The position numbers and the translations under genes were made by a program. Below are positions 11,650 through 24,253 of a DNA stretch of 64,000 nt, piece by piece (within the stretch, counting starts at the first letter, position 1; each line of letters starts with the position of its first letter). The notes beneath the pieces are model-generated. The model was not told where the DNA came from. It made no database searches and saw only the letters and a program-made list of their open reading frames with translations. Source of the DNA: Russula earlei (lineage: Eukaryota > Basidiomycota > Agaricomycetes > Russulales > Russulaceae). The stretch lies in contig JAGFNK010000181.1 of assembly GCA_025769875.1 (NCBI GenBank), positions 1-64,000 on the forward strand. The letters are read 5' to 3'.

Positions 11650-12545
11650 TCAAACCATTTTGGGTGGGTATTTGCCGAGCGGGATGGTGAACACATCGTC
11701 ATCGGTCAATAACTCTGAGAGCCCGCAGTAGTATGCTATGAGAGCAGTCGCGATGCCAAATCCGCCACCAGCCTTGCCAATGGACGCTTCCTTTTGGAAA
11801 TCGGCTTTTTGTGCTGATTAGATCATATACAACCACTATCGACAAGCAAACACTCACCGACGGCAAGAAGCAGGAAGGTGATAGTAAGGAATAAGAAAAG
11901 GGCGGTCAACCCGACTGACTTGCGGAGTGATGCAATACTGACCACGATAAAAAGGGGATGTAAGTTTCAACTTTTACGGGAATAGACAACAAATGGCGAC
12001 TAACAAGAAGAGGAAGGTCACAATCATCCAAGCTGAGAGGTAAATGGCGATGGCGTCAACTTCCTGAACAGGATCGGCTGAGGCAGCATAGGCCGCGCCA
12101 ATGCCGGAGCCGGGAATCAACAATGTCGCAAACGACAACCAGAAAGCACCGTAGGAAGTGAATGCTGTCGAACAACAAGACCATGAGAGTTATATGATGA
12201 GAGTTATATGATGAAAGTTTTGGGGAAAGGACTCGCCAGTAGCCCCAAAGGTGTTGCCAGTGGCAAACTCCCACATGCCAGCAAGGAGTTGGGCAAGACC
12301 GCCACAGAACAGAGCCATACCGACTACGACGTTGGGGGTATCAATGCCTCGAGCATTTACGTTGTAGAGGGATAGGATCAGCGTGGTGGACGCAAATGAG
12401 AAAAGACCGCTGTTAAAGAAAGCGTAATTTATGAGTAGGCTTACGACGGCTAAGGGGGAAAAATATAGGGGGCTGACAGTGGGCCAGGGTTGCCAAGCTT
12501 GATACGGCGCACGGAGTGGACAAGGGAAGTCTCAGCGTCAGACAT
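11650..12545 (-). CDS. GPR1/FUN34/YaaH family acetate transporter, copy 1
   Basis: A plasma-membrane acetate/ammonium transporter family member of 211 aa with six membrane segments. Exons on the minus strand: 12545-12478, 12409-12237, 12164-12005, 11937-11858, 11804-11650. All phases agree. The family signature NPGPLGLFSFA spans the first junction (residues 19-29), and GGLAQLLAGMWEFATGNTFG follows. The second intron has a GC donor (GGCGAGT) where the paralogue at 14466 has GGTGAGT. Exons 2, 4 and 5 have the same length in both paralogues (173, 80 and 155 nt), proving duplication. The gene is divergent from its twin, with 1.9 kb between the start codons. In yeasts members of this family (Ady2/Ato) take up acetate; the substrate here is inferred. 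Confidence 0.9.
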
Positions 12546-14465
12546 TTTTGAAGAAGCCAGTTTGTATGGTTTGTTCGGGTGTGGAAAGGAAAAGCTGAGG
12601 GTAGCAAGGACGGAAGGAGCGCAAGTGAAAAAAGAATGACGAGGGAGCAACGCAAGGAGGCAGGAAGATGGGGGTTGAAACTGAGGAAATGCGTTGAGAA
12701 AAAGCGAGCGAGAAGCGTTAAATAGTTCCACGTCAGATCCGTCAGAACATATTGAATTCGGCTAGTCCATCTCCCTTGTGCCCTTGCTACGGTACAAAAC
12801 AGAGACGGTTGTACGTAGTCTCGGCGTCTCCCGTCAAACGGTCAGGAACATGTCAGCATCACAGCAGAGGACGGCAAGAGGTGACACCAAACGGGACGGG
12901 CGGTGTGCAAGCTGTTGGTCTGGTCTGGGCAAGGCAAACTGTGCTGAGACAGGGTAGGGCCACAAGGCAAGGCAAGGCAATGCAAGGCAATAGATAGCAA
13001 CGGGATATCACATATAAACTCCGCTCTGCCATGCCACCCTCGATCATTTGAATGATGTGCACCTTAATAAGTGCATGTTTGTTCAAAAAATTTCATTTAT
13101 GGCCACCTTGGGGTGAGTGATATCATCATGACAGGCAGGAATGGACTTGATGGTGGTCAATGTACTGAGTGCACACTTGCTGTGGTTTGTGGCCATATAG
13201 CAGACTCTCTTGCTCAGAGTTCTATGCTACTTAGCACTCAGTATACTGGACATCAGTTGTCCACTGAGTTGACCATAAGCAGACACATCCATTGTGTATA
13301 TAGTTTTAACTGCTAAGCATGACCTTTGACTTTTCAGCACATCTCACACAACCGACAGAGTTGCAGGCATGCCCAAAATGGGTGAGGGTGAGTATCAGGC
13401 AAGTCCCCGTGGCCTGCCAGTTCCCCGTAACTAACCTATTCTTCACGTCCCCGAGAGAACCTTCACAGTTAACTTTTTTTTTCCTGTCACGCGTCACACC
13501 CTGTGAACTGGGGACGGTCAGGCGGGCGGCCATCGTGATTTCTTTTAAAAATTAGCCAAGCTTACGATCGGTGAGGCGAGGACGTTGGGCGCTCACGGAC
13601 CTTGACTGCAATGCGGCGGCCGCATTAGACCCGATAGTCAACGAAACAACAACTTTGACAGTTTCTCATCAACAGAAGTTTCATCCAACGTGAGCGAATA
13701 ACACGCAAGTCGACGATAAAACATCACGACACTGTTCGCATCGCACTAATATTGCGCAGGCGTGGGGAAAGCGGTGTTTTACCCATCTCGCGGCTCGCAT
13801 CAAATGTGGCTATTTTTTAGCGTCATCCTGAGCTTCCCGTCTCCCGCTCCCATGACGAAGGGAAAGGAACGCTTCAAACGGGGGCGCGATGTCATTTTTT
13901 TGATTGTTCTCTCTCGGCTCGTAGCGTACCTTATGAGGCCGTTCAATCAGATGATGGCACAAGAAGGGAAGGTCCCGCTGGTCCCACCCAACCCTTCGAC
14001 CCTTTTCCGGCGTTGAGGTTTTTGTGCGCAATCAACGTGTCAAGGCTCATGCGTTTGCCTCGCCCTCACACCGACCAAACGAGAGGTCCTTCCACCCGGT
14101 CCAAAGCAATCTACCGAGGGCACTGTTACGTGGCGCCATCGGACAAGTAGCATCAGTGGCTGACGACAAGGCGATACGCTCGTATTGTCTCTATCGTACG
14201 AGGACAACGCCCCGTCGGCTCGTGCTGTTCCCCTGGGCGCTTATCCTGTGGAACGAGGGGCACTCGAGGGTCCTCTTTTATTTTATTCATCGGTTGCTAT
14301 TCGATCGCACTAGAACCACTGGCGTCTCGTCCCGAACGGTGCCATAGGTATAACATACGGACTATAAAAGCACGGACATGGCGCCCACGCTCGTTCTTTG
14401 TGTCCAACTTCCCCCCAACCTTTGTGACCTTTCCTCTTTTGCTAGCCGAACCCTTAACGTCAGTC
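12546..14465. promoter_or_regulatory. Shared intergenic region of the divergent transporter pair
   Basis: This 1.9-kb stretch holds no recognisable gene and must contain both promoters. On the minus strand a TATTTAA element lies about 175 nt upstream of copy 1. A CpG-void patch at about 13045-13355 looks like a short old repeat inserted between the promoters; the rest has normal CpG. Confidence 0.45.
14363..14370 (+). promoter_or_regulatory. TATA box of transporter copy 2
   Basis: TATAAAAG lies 96 nt upstream of the start codon at 14466, at a usual distance for a strongly expressed fungal gene. Confidence 0.55.
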
Positions 14466-15481
14466 ATGTCCGATATTGAGAAAGTGGAGTCTCCCCAGCG
14501 CCGCTGCCAGGTCGGGAACCCTGCCCCGCTGTTCGTCTTCCTTTGGATGCTTGGAATAATGCCTTCACTCATTGCCATTCGAATCATTTTAGAGGCCTCT
14601 TCTCTTTCGCGTCGACAACGCTTGTCCTTTCCCTGTACAATGTGCATGCACGTCACGTTTCCGTTCCTAATGTTATTGTTGGCATGGCTCTTTTCTACGG
14701 TGGTCTTGCCCAGTTCCTTGCTGGCATGTGGGAGTTTGCCGCGGGTAACACGTTCGGCGCAACTGGTGAGTTGGAATCGTTCCATTCATCCCACGATATT
14801 CGCTTGTCCGTGAGCGGCGGCTATCACAACACGATCTGGGGAATGGCTGCGAGCCACCACATGATGTGATGGGGTTCTCATCCTGCCGACGCCGGTGCCG
14901 GATATTCCTCGTTGTTTCCACGCGGTCTGCGACTTGATCTGATACTTGCTTCTGCTTGCAGCCTTTACGTCCTATGGCGCATTCTGGCTCTCATTTGCAA
15001 CCCTGCTCATCCCCGACTCGGGTATTAGCGCTGCCTACACTGCTGATCCTGGTATGGAGCAAGATGCCATAGGGATCTACCTCCTTGCCTGGATGATTGT
15101 CACATTCTTGTTCTTGTGCGTTGGATATGCGGCCCTTTCGACTAAGATAATGCTTGGGTCCGCTAACAATGCCTTGTGTCTCTCCCTTTAGTATCGGATC
15201 CCTCCGCAAATCCATTGGCCTGTCGGCCTTGTTCTTCTTCCTCACCTTGACATTCATGCTTTTGGCCATTGGTGCGTAACATCAGTTATTCTAAACGTTG
15301 CTGCGGAATAACTCGATAATGTACAGGTTTCATGATGAAAAAGTTAAATGTAGTCAAGGCCGGAGGATACGTTGGCATTGTCACGGCCGCTATCGCATAT
15401 TATGACGGCCTTGCGGATATGCTGACCGCGAATGACCTCTTCACTATCCCCACTGGCAAGCATGCTCCACGCCGTGATTGA
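14466..15481 (+). CDS. GPR1/FUN34/YaaH family acetate transporter, copy 2
   Basis: The plus-strand paralogue has 208 aa from exons 14466-14530, 14593-14765, 14962-15115, 15192-15271 and 15327-15481. It begins MSDIEKVES, close to MSDAETSL of copy 1. It carries the family signature NPAPLGLFSFAS (residues 18-29), then LAGMWEFAAGNTFGAT and a C-terminal DLFTIPTGK. Six hydrophobic segments are visible. The second intron is 196 nt, unlike the 72-nt intron at the same place in copy 1; the other introns are about 55-76 nt. A TATA box stands at 14363. It is expected to import acetate or other short-chain acids at the plasma membrane. The family assignment is firm; the substrate is not. Confidence 0.92.
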
Positions 15482-16646
15482 CCATGATGATGAGAGGACC
15501 ATGGATCTTATGAACTTTTCTCTGTAGCTTGCATCTTACGTCTAATCGGTTGGAGTCTTAGTTGTTTTTACCCAGTGCAACCTGCTGTATTGTGTCACGT
15601 TGCGCCAATATCAAATCTTTTCTGAATGCCATATCACCGGTTCATCCGAGGTGACCGAAGAACGTGATAGATGTCTATGCAGTCGACAGTTTGTGCGGCC
15701 TTTTGCGTGACTTCCTGATGCCACACGTCAAATGCCAGCCATTGACACTGCCAAGAGTCCTGGAGGCGCTGCAGTAGGAGATGATGAGAAGATCAGAGCA
15801 AGTTAACTTTCCCATGTGCTGCGTAAATAGGCGATCCCCCCGTGTGACGAAGCCACCTGGTGATGATGGGCTGATGGAGATTATGTGCACGAAGGGTCGT
15901 CATCCCAGACTCGGGTTGCTAGGCAGAAGTGCCACGGGCGCCTGACTTTGTGACGGGTCAGCGTTGAGGCGCAATGACCGCATGTTCACAAATGAATAGG
16001 ATCCTGTTTTGGCGCTTGATTTATTCGGCGATCTATGGTATTGTCCTTTTTTCTCTCATCGGAAATCGGAAGAGTTCGAACGGCTTTCCCAAGGTCAGGT
16101 CGCACGTTTGTCCAACTTGGGATGATCTAACGCTGGCAGGTACGGGCAGACGTCGTATCTGAATCACATCGAGATTTCTGTGCGGTGCAAGGAGGGAATG
16201 ATGGGCACAAAGCCGAAACCAACGCAACGCACGGTACGCCTCCTCTTGAGTAGCCAGCCCGCAGGCCCCTGGTTGGCCCGAGAGGACCGAGGCACAGAAA
16301 TTACAGACCGCAGACAAAAAAACAAGGCGTTTACATTCGGGCGTCGTGTCTGTTCGCCCGCGAGGCAATGGTTGGTTGACCCTGAAATCTGCTAAGCGCT
16401 AGTCGCCAACTCGCCACCCTCGGTGTCAACGCCTGAACGGGCTGAACCTAAAAACGAATCCCGAACTCCGTCCATGAAGCAATGCGAACAACGACATCCC
16501 CGAACCATTCCGGCGATGTGGGGGGAGGGTAGGAGCGGGAGATCATTGCTTCCACGGGTGATTTTTGCGCTTTCGCCACCGAAAGGGAGTCTGGTCGCAC
16601 TTTATAAACCGCGGTGTTTTAAAAAGTTGGAAAGAATAACACGACC
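15482..16646. other. Intergenic region
   Basis: No conserved coding exon is seen on either strand. It contains the promoter of the downstream enoyl-CoA hydratase gene, with TATAAA at 16603-16608. Confidence 0.4.
16603..16608 (+). promoter_or_regulatory. TATA box of the enoyl-CoA hydratase/isomerase gene
   Basis: TATAAA lies 39 nt before the start codon at 16647, within GC-rich DNA. The short spacing implies a very short 5' leader. Confidence 0.5.
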
Positions 16647-17819
16647 ATGTCCTCTACTGTCCCGCCATATGCCTCTCAATTCCAGCACCTCACCTTGAGT
16701 TTTCCGTCCGACAACGTGCTCCACGTCGAGCTCAAGAGGTTTCCTCATTCTAAGTCAAATATACTCGGAACTGACACTTCATCATCATCAGGCCCCCTGT
16801 GAACGCATTCAATATACCGTAAGCGGATGGGCGCGAATTGGGCGCGTTTCTCTTGACGTGTATGTACGATCGATGCTTTCAGGTTCTGGCGCGAGTACGG
16901 CGCTGTCTTCGATCAAATCGCCGTTGACGCCAACGTGCGCGTCGTAGTTCTATCCTCCGCCGTGCAGAAGGCATTTTCAGCGGGCGTGGACCGTGCGTGC
17001 ACCATCCAACTCTTCTCTCCATGAACTCGATTACACACACATGCGCAAAGTGATCGACCTTCAGGTGACCCCTGAACACACAGATATAGCCCGACGCGGG
17101 CTCCTGATGCGCGCCCACATACACGACTTTCAGCGCGCGATCAACGCACCGGCGCGCATTCCGCAGCCCTGTGATCGCGGCCGTGCACGGTGTGGCATTC
17201 GGACTTGCGGTGGACGCGCTAGCGGCGGTGGACGTGCGCTGGGCGGCGACGGACGCGGCATTTAGCATCAAGGAGGTGGACGTCGGGCTGGCTGCGGACA
17301 TCGGCACGCTCGCGCGGGCGCCGAAGCTCGTCGCGAATGCGTCGCTCTTGAACGAGCTCGCGTTCTCCGGGCGCACGTTCGGCGCGGACGAGGCGAAGGT
17401 GCTTGGCCTCGTCTCGCGCGTCGTGCCCGGCTCGCGAGACGAGGTCGTCCGCGCCGCCCTGGAACTCGCAGCCGGCATCGCGCAGAAGAGTCCCGTCGCT
17501 GTCGTCGGCGTCAAGCGGTTCATCGCGCATGCACGAGAGCACTCGTGCGTTTTTCTATCCCCGTCGTGCCGATTTGACCGACCGGTCGATTTAATGGCCG
17601 TGTATGTACAGACCGGAGGACGCGCTCGACTATCAAGCGACATGGGGAGCGTTTGCCCTCCAGACCAAGGTACTTTAATCGATTTGGATGCTCTCGTCGC
17701 GCATGAATCACATGCTCACGACGCGTGCATTTCCGCAGGATCTTAGCGAGTCCGCAGCGGCTGCTAAGCGGAAGCAGAAGATTTCATACGACAACCTTGG
17801 GAAATCGGCAAAGTTATAA
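16647..17819 (+). CDS. Enoyl-CoA hydratase/isomerase (dienoyl-CoA isomerase type), frameshifted
   Basis: A crotonase-fold protein related to delta3,5-delta2,4-dienoyl-CoA isomerases, which rearrange double bonds of unsaturated fatty acids during beta-oxidation. Exons: 16647-16738, 16792-16818, 16883-16992, 17051-17544, 17612-17669, 17739-17819. Conserved parts are the PPVNAFN segment, the oxyanion-hole strand SAGVD, IAAVHGVAFGL, and EVDVGLAADIGTL with the acidic residues expected in isomerases. In exon 4 the conserved run ...ARIPQ|PVIAAVHG changes frame at about 17167: CAGCCCTG has one C too many. Without it the protein would be 286 aa and all phases agree. It ends SAKL, and I see no clear PTS1 signal. 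Either this is a consensus error or the allele is inactive. Confidence 0.8.
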
Positions 17820-19781
17820 GGCAGCACTGTAAACCGTTTCCGTTTCACCCGTTGTAAAATACTACGCCACCTCTCTGGTTGCGTGGCTCAGGCGGTTACA
17901 GATAGGATCTCAATGCAATATGGCCAACCTTTCCCTTCGCGAGATGAGCCCGATTTCGTTCAGAGTGGAAGCTGAGAACGTGGTAGGAATGCGCTCATAC
18001 CCCCGCTTCGACTCGTACCTGGCAAGTTGACATGGCAAAGACACCGCTTCCGTCTCCTGGGCTATTCCAGTACGCTGCATGACCCGAAAGTCGAGCGCTG
18101 CCGTGCCAAATGGGGACGCACCGGGATCTTAAGCTGCATTTCCGCAGATGCTGTGCATTAAAGATAGAGGCCTCCGATCGAAACAGGCTTGGCCAGCGTC
18201 GTCCATTTCTTATCGCGCACTGGCACGAAGAAGGTGACCTGGTTGGTGCGATCGATCGTCGGCCCCCAGCCCCGCGGAGTTCATCTAGACACGTTACTGC
18301 GGCTGGTCATTGGACGGGGGACGTCAAAACCAACGAGGCGAGGTTTCTTCCGCGGGGGGTGTTATGCAGCCACGCTCCATGTGGCGCATCGGCTGATATC
18401 GGAGCAGTGGAAGACTGATGAGATCTTGGACTCAGAGCAAGTGTGGAAGACAAAGCTCAATCAATCACGTCTGGTACGTGCCATCTAGCTTAACCGGGTC
18501 GACGATGGAAAACGGGTGTGGCACAGTAGCGCCCTCAGACCTCGCGGTCCTCTCCCACTGTGCCGCTGGCATAAACATCGTTCCATTCTATCACACGTGG
18601 AATCACCTGATTCTATCTCACCACGTATGCGCAGAGAAAGCATTCCCCGGATCAAAGAGCTCGCCTTCCACTCGTTCTCATCCCTCAACTCGCGATGCTT
18701 CCGTCACCGTAACATCACGGAACGTCCCCAGGTTTCAGGGCCCTGCTACACGGAGAGGTTTGTCTACGTCATCAAGTTATGGTACCCGCGCTCAAAATCC
18801 GCACAAGGTTTTCCTAAGATTGATATTGATCCCAAGTCATAAGAGGCATGTAAGTGCCGATCTGGATAGGCAAGCGTTGTTTCATCTGGCTCCGAGTTGG
18901 ATGTTCAGTGCTTGGGATAATGTCCGTCCCATCTGACCGACACCCCATCATTCTTAACGCCCAGCCCCTTCCTCCTCTAATGCCCTCGTAGGAGTGTCGT
19001 AGCTACCTCCGCCAAGGGGATCTGTGATCTCCGAGGGAAAGTGCGAGTTTTACCCACCCATAGGTCGTCGAACTTTCAAACGCAACCGTTATCCCGATCA
19101 AGCAAAAGAGCGCATGGCTATCCCATCGTCTGTTGATCGGCTCTGTTGGCTCATTCGCCCCAACCACGGTTATGCCAGAATGCTACACCAAGGCGTGAGA
19201 ATGCTGGGGGGATCGTTCCTACATCAACGAGCAGCCTGTGAAGAAACGGGGCCGCTACGGGCAATGAATGATTATATCCAAGCAGGAACCTGGGGAGAAG
19301 GCATTCCAAATGCATACGAGCGTTTCACCATTATCACGCGCAACATCGCCGACCTCTGATGAATGGCCTGGTGATCAAGAAGAGCGTGTTCAGTGGCACA
19401 CGCTATCTCCATGTGGCAACTTGGGGATAGCATGCTTGACTTATAACGCGAAGGCTATTCAGGAAACGATGTAACACGACTTTGACGATCAATCGGCTCG
19501 AGACTAGCCGTACATGTATTCACAGATAGCAAGAAACCAACGACTTCCCTTCAAAGGGTTGCATGATGATACTTGCACTTACGACTGCAAGGGCCTCAGC
19601 GTTTGTTGTTCGAGTGAGACGAATATGAGCCGCGGTTCTCATTAACGGGGATCCTGGAATTCCCCACGTGCGCTACCGTCCGTGACCGAGTTTTACGAAA
19701 TCTATGTCTTGGCAGGGCAGAGCAAAGTGATATCAGAACGCCCTTCAACCCAACCTCGTCCTCTCCTTAGTTCCATGCACA
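17820..19781. other. Intergenic region
   Basis: Several open frames up to 172 codons occur (for example 18418-18936) but none shows conserved motifs, consistent splice structure or low-complexity patterns of real proteins. I see nothing supportable apart from the presumed kinase promoter near 19700. Confidence 0.4.
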
Positions 19782-22005
19782 ATGTTCTCGCTCGTTTCCC
19801 AAAAGGTTATGCCCCAGCCCCCCTCGGCTATTAAGAAGAAAAATTATGGAATCCACGAAGTCCTCGGAGCTGGCGCTTTCGGAAAAGTCATGGTGCGCTG
19901 CCCTTCCCTCCCCCGTCTCCGGTAACGTCGTCGTCGCCGAACGTGGAACCGTTCGTTCGTATCTTGATCGTTCGGCATCTCACAGCGCGCGACATGGCAC
20001 GTCCCACCGGAACAGCATTACCTCGTCGAGCCGACCCCCACATCGACGTCGACGACACCTCTTTCCCCCTCCGGGTCCTACAAATTAAACGCTTCCCGGT
20101 CCAGAGCCGCCTCCGTATCCTCCACCGGGTCGCGTTGCTCAACGCAGGCGAACCGCGGGGCGGGCAGCGATTCACCGAAAGAGATCACGCGCGACGTCGC
20201 GCTGAAGGCCATCCCGAAGAAGAAGGTCAAAGGAAACGAGGATACCGTGTGGGGCGAGATGAGGGTCCTCCAAGGCCTGGATCACCCCAACATCGTACGT
20301 TCCATTTATCTGACCCTCACTACCACCACCGTCCCCCTTGGCGCTTGGTCGCGTACGTCGTGTCGTCGTCGACGGTCCTTCTCTTTAGGTCAAATTTTAC
20401 GAGTGGTTCGAGTCGCGGACAACGTATTATCTCTCCTTCGAACTGGCTGTCGGAGGGGAACTTTTTGCACGCATTAGCCAGCGTGGCCACTTCTCTGAAC
20501 GGGATGCCGTCGCGGTGCTTCGGTACGCCATCGCATGTCAACAGTCGTCACCGCTCCAATGACGAGCGTTTACTCCTCAGATCCGTGTTGTCTGGCGTCA
20601 AGTATCTGCACGCCAATGACATTGTCCACCGGGATCTCAAGTATGTCTCTTGCCCTCTTCTCACACCCCGGGTCCTACGATTTGCCATTCGGACAGACCA
20701 GAGAATATACTGTTCCGCACCAAAGACCCGTCCTCAGATATCGTCATCGCTGACTTTGGCATGTGAGTCCCTTTGTTTTTCTGACTGCTATGGACAGGTC
20801 TCACACCCATCGTCTTCTTGTCATCCGTCATTGCAGTGCCAAGCACCTCGATTCCCCCGAGGAGCAGCTCATGTCCGTCGCAGGCAGTCTCGGATATGTG
20901 GCCCCAGAGGTACTCAACAACAAGGGCCACGGCAAGCCTGTTGACCTCTGGTCTGTAGGGTACGTTTCCTGCTACGTTTATAACGATGTACAATGCTGAT
21001 CATCCGTGGCAGAATCATCACTTATATGCTTCTCTGCGGATACACCCCCTTCCGGTCAGACGACATGAAAGAGCTCATCCGACAGACGATGGAAGCAAAG
21101 ATCACTTTCCACGACAGATATTGGAAGAACGTATCTGATGAAGGTATACTCTCCTTCTCTTGATGCCCATGATATCCGCTCAGTCGGTCCTGATACCCAC
21201 AGCAAAGGGCTTCATCGGCGCCTTGCTCAATCCGGACTCGGCCCACCGCCTCACCGCGGAGCAAGCGCTGGCGCACTCATGGCTCACGAGCTTCGATCCC
21301 CCAGTCGAGCACGACCTCTCTGGCCTGCGCGAAAACTTCAACCCTCGTGCGCGCTGGCGGAACGCAATCGACGCTGCACGCGCCGTCTCGCGCTTCGCAA
21401 AAATGGGTGCGGTCAAAGATAGACAGCCGATCAACGACACCGACGAAGAGGACGATGACGAAGCGACATCATGGCGCACTACACCCGACAGCACCACAAA
21501 ACAACATGTGTCTCCGCCTTCGCCGTTGCAGAACGATCACGTGGCGCGAAACGGCCTCGCTGGACTGGTGGCAGCGGCAGGGACGAAAAGGTCAACGGGG
21601 GCATCACCATCGCCATCCCCATCGCCATTGAGATCTTTTTCCGAAGCAATCGACAGGGCTAAGGCCACGACCGGGACTGAAAACACGCGCGATGCGCCAC
21701 ATGAAATACCAAAGTCGCCCGTGCAGACGGCCCTACAGTCACCGCCGCGCAAAACACAGCCCACGCCACATCTCGGTAATCATGTTGACCACGGTAGTGA
21801 TAACGATTCGACTGCTCAGAGAGGCGCGAGCGCTGACGATGAAAACGCAGAGAATGTTGAGATCGGGTTGCGTATGCCTGGATCGTTCGATTTCCAGCAG
21901 CCCCAGGACGGCGCAGGCAGAGCATTGGGTGCGGGTGCCGAAGATCCCTACGATGTGGTCGGTTTGTTCGGAAACCTGTGGCGACGCATGCAACACAGAG
22001 CGTGA
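19782..22005 (+). CDS. Calcium/calmodulin-dependent-type serine/threonine kinase
   Basis: A CAMK-group kinase of 578 aa. Exons: 19782-19892, 19986-20294, 20389-20522, 20581-20640, 20697-20762, 20837-20959, 21013-21143, 21203-22005. The glycine loop GAGAFGKV (about residues 30-37) is followed by RATWHVP and an insert rich in Ser/Thr/Pro. The catalytic Lys is in VALK (residue 111), alphaC Glu at 128, HRDLKPEN at 201-208 and DFG at 224-226. The APE segment reads [23 protein letters not shown] segment after the kinase core resembles the autoinhibitory/calmodulin-binding region of fungal CaMKs. The C-terminal tail of about 200 residues is disordered. The role is inferred: calcium signalling. Confidence 0.92.
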
Positions 22006-24253
22006 TTATCATTTGACCACTTTGCGAACCCTTTCCTTGATTATTTACTTTCGATCTATTCCGTTCCTTTCATGGATTGGCTTGGTTTTTGTGTGTGTGT
22101 GTGGTTACTAATACATAGTCACTGTCGTCGCTCGTGCGATTCTCGGTTCATCGTATTGTACTCGTGTAGATAGTTGATATCTCCGCTGGCAGGATACGCA
22201 TCGGAACGAGACCAGTCAACTGAAAGCGCGAGCGAGCACCACACAACATCAATATTCGTCGCCTGCATTTCATTCTGTTTTCCTTGTACATGTACATGTC
22301 GGGTTTAGCGTCAGTCCTCCTTCACCGACTCGATGGTGACATAAGGGGGTCTACAGTACCTTCAGGCCTTTGCTTGTCCAACTGTTCGGTTTCACCGCTC
22401 GTCGACAGGCCGGAAAAAATGCATACGGTTCGTATCGTTATGGCCCTCTACCTAAGCAAGCCGACAAAGATGATATGATCCGGATTCGTGCCGTGTCATA
22501 ACGTCGATGGAGTGAGCCTGGGGTATACACCTGGTCTCGAAGCCATCCGGGACATGCTGCGTATTCAAGTTGAACCGATTGTTCACTCCGCTGATCAGTG
22601 GGCGTCGATGACTTGATCACGCGCACCTTCATCGTCCACGGGTTCTCCCATGCTTCCTCCAGCCTCCCGCGGCAGACTTCGTGACACACGCCAGCGGCGA
22701 GGCGAGCAACGCGCTCACTCTCGAGTCCCGTGTGGGATCTGGGAATAACGTGCCCGTTGCGCGTGGGATCGCCGCTCGGGCTGTCCAAGTCGCGTTACCA
22801 CCACCGGTCACACGTTGGAGCTCCCCCCCCGGGATGGGGATGGTGATCCGACCGACACGACGACGGGTCTCTTGCCCAAAGACGCACCGAGGATGCGCTT
22901 CCCCGCGAGCTCGCGGATGATGCATGTACGTGGCCTGCAGCGCGCACGACCGTCGTGCGCGCTCGGGATGTGCTCGCTGTTGACGTCGCCGACTCTGCGG
23001 TCTGCCGCCCCGCCGCCGGTGCACGGTGAGACCAGGCAAGGCAAGGAAGGTGCGCGCGTGGGCGTGGAGCATTGCGAGCTCCTCCGTACCCCGCGGTCAG
23101 TCAGTGAGTCGTCGTCGTCCGTGACCTCCAGCGCGATGATGCGGTCTTGTCGGGTCTGCGTCGAAATGTCCTCGTGGGGTGGGGGAGAGAAGGGCGCGGG
23201 TTTTGACGCCGGCGCGCACACTGCCAAGTGCGGCGAGTCCCGTCCGAACGGGGAGAGCGGCGATGTGGAAACGTACGCGGTCGCGGCAGTGTGGCTCGCA
23301 GGTCGTTCACAAGGGACACGATGAGCCTATCATTCTGTCCTGGCTTGTCGACCGCCGACGCCGGTATCAGAAGATGCGTGTCATCGGGCGCAGGAACATC
23401 ACGGCCGATCCAGGAAAATGATAGGGACGTTGCTGATGAATGTGGCCAGTGAAACGCAGGTCAGATGAAGGTGGTTTACAAGGGCCTGCACTTGAATTCC
23501 CGTTCTCTCTAACTTTTCCGTTTTCCGTTGACTTTTTTGACCAGGCGTGCACCCACTGCTCGAGTCGTGCACGATGGTGATCAGATGGTCGCAGGAGAGG
23601 GGAGTTTCGGCCAACGTTCGAATGAAAGACCGAAGGGTAGAGGAAGTTGCCAGCCCTGGGCAGGGTGAATGCAATACAGAGAATGGCATCTCACCCATTG
23701 AAGGCCGAAACGCTGGCACACTACTTAGGCAGTCTCATGCTCGCGCAGCCTTTTCAAGCCGTCCTCTTGCAGAGAGTTACGTACACCACTGCGATGAATA
23801 TAGGGATTGCGTTCCTTGACGGTGTGAGGTGGATGTTTTCGCGACAAGGCTCCCACAGCCCCACCCAGACCGAACATCCTAAGTAGATCACAGCAGCAGC
23901 CTCGCGTCCCAGCATGATTTGCTGTTCCCCTCTGCGGTCTGTCCAGTTGCACAAACTCAGCTCGCCAGCTCGTGGTGCGCTACAAACCGAGAGGAAAGTC
24001 TTACGCTGTCGGATTGACATTTGGCAAAGCGAGACGTTACAATGTACAGCTACAAAGGAACCTTCGCAACCGCCAATCGCACAGACCAGGTTCGCACAGA
24101 AATTTCGTTTTTTCTTTTTTTTTCTTTGCCAAAAAAAAAACAGCATTCAGATACGTTCTCCAAGATTGACATGGACAGCCTTGAGATTGGTGTAGCTAGT
24201 GAGAAAAACGCCCCAGAATCAGATCCCTATGGAATTGATGCGAGAACAAAGAT
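22006..24253. other. Intergenic region with weak coding signal
   Basis: Between 22629 and 23227 the minus strand has two overlapping open frames (147 and 139 codons) in CpG-rich DNA. One contains a short acidic VTDDDDSL segment. No known domain is visible and the frames compete, so I do not call a gene. A (GT)n run lies near 22092-22103 and poly-T/poly-A runs near 24112-24141. Confidence 0.3.

Noticed and set aside
16879..17643. 254-codon minus-strand frame opposite the enoyl-CoA hydratase gene
   Set aside because: It is the shadow of a GC-rich real gene on the plus strand.
18418..18936. 172-codon open frame downstream of the isomerase gene
   Set aside because: No conserved motif, an irregular composition, and no exon partners in either direction.
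19943..20944. 333-codon plus-strand frame across the kinase gene
   Set aside because: It runs through introns and out of phase with all kinase motifs.
22629..23227. Overlapping open frames of about 140 codons on the minus strand
   Set aside because: GC-rich DNA gives chance open frames; the two compete, no domain is visible and no clean splice pattern extends them.
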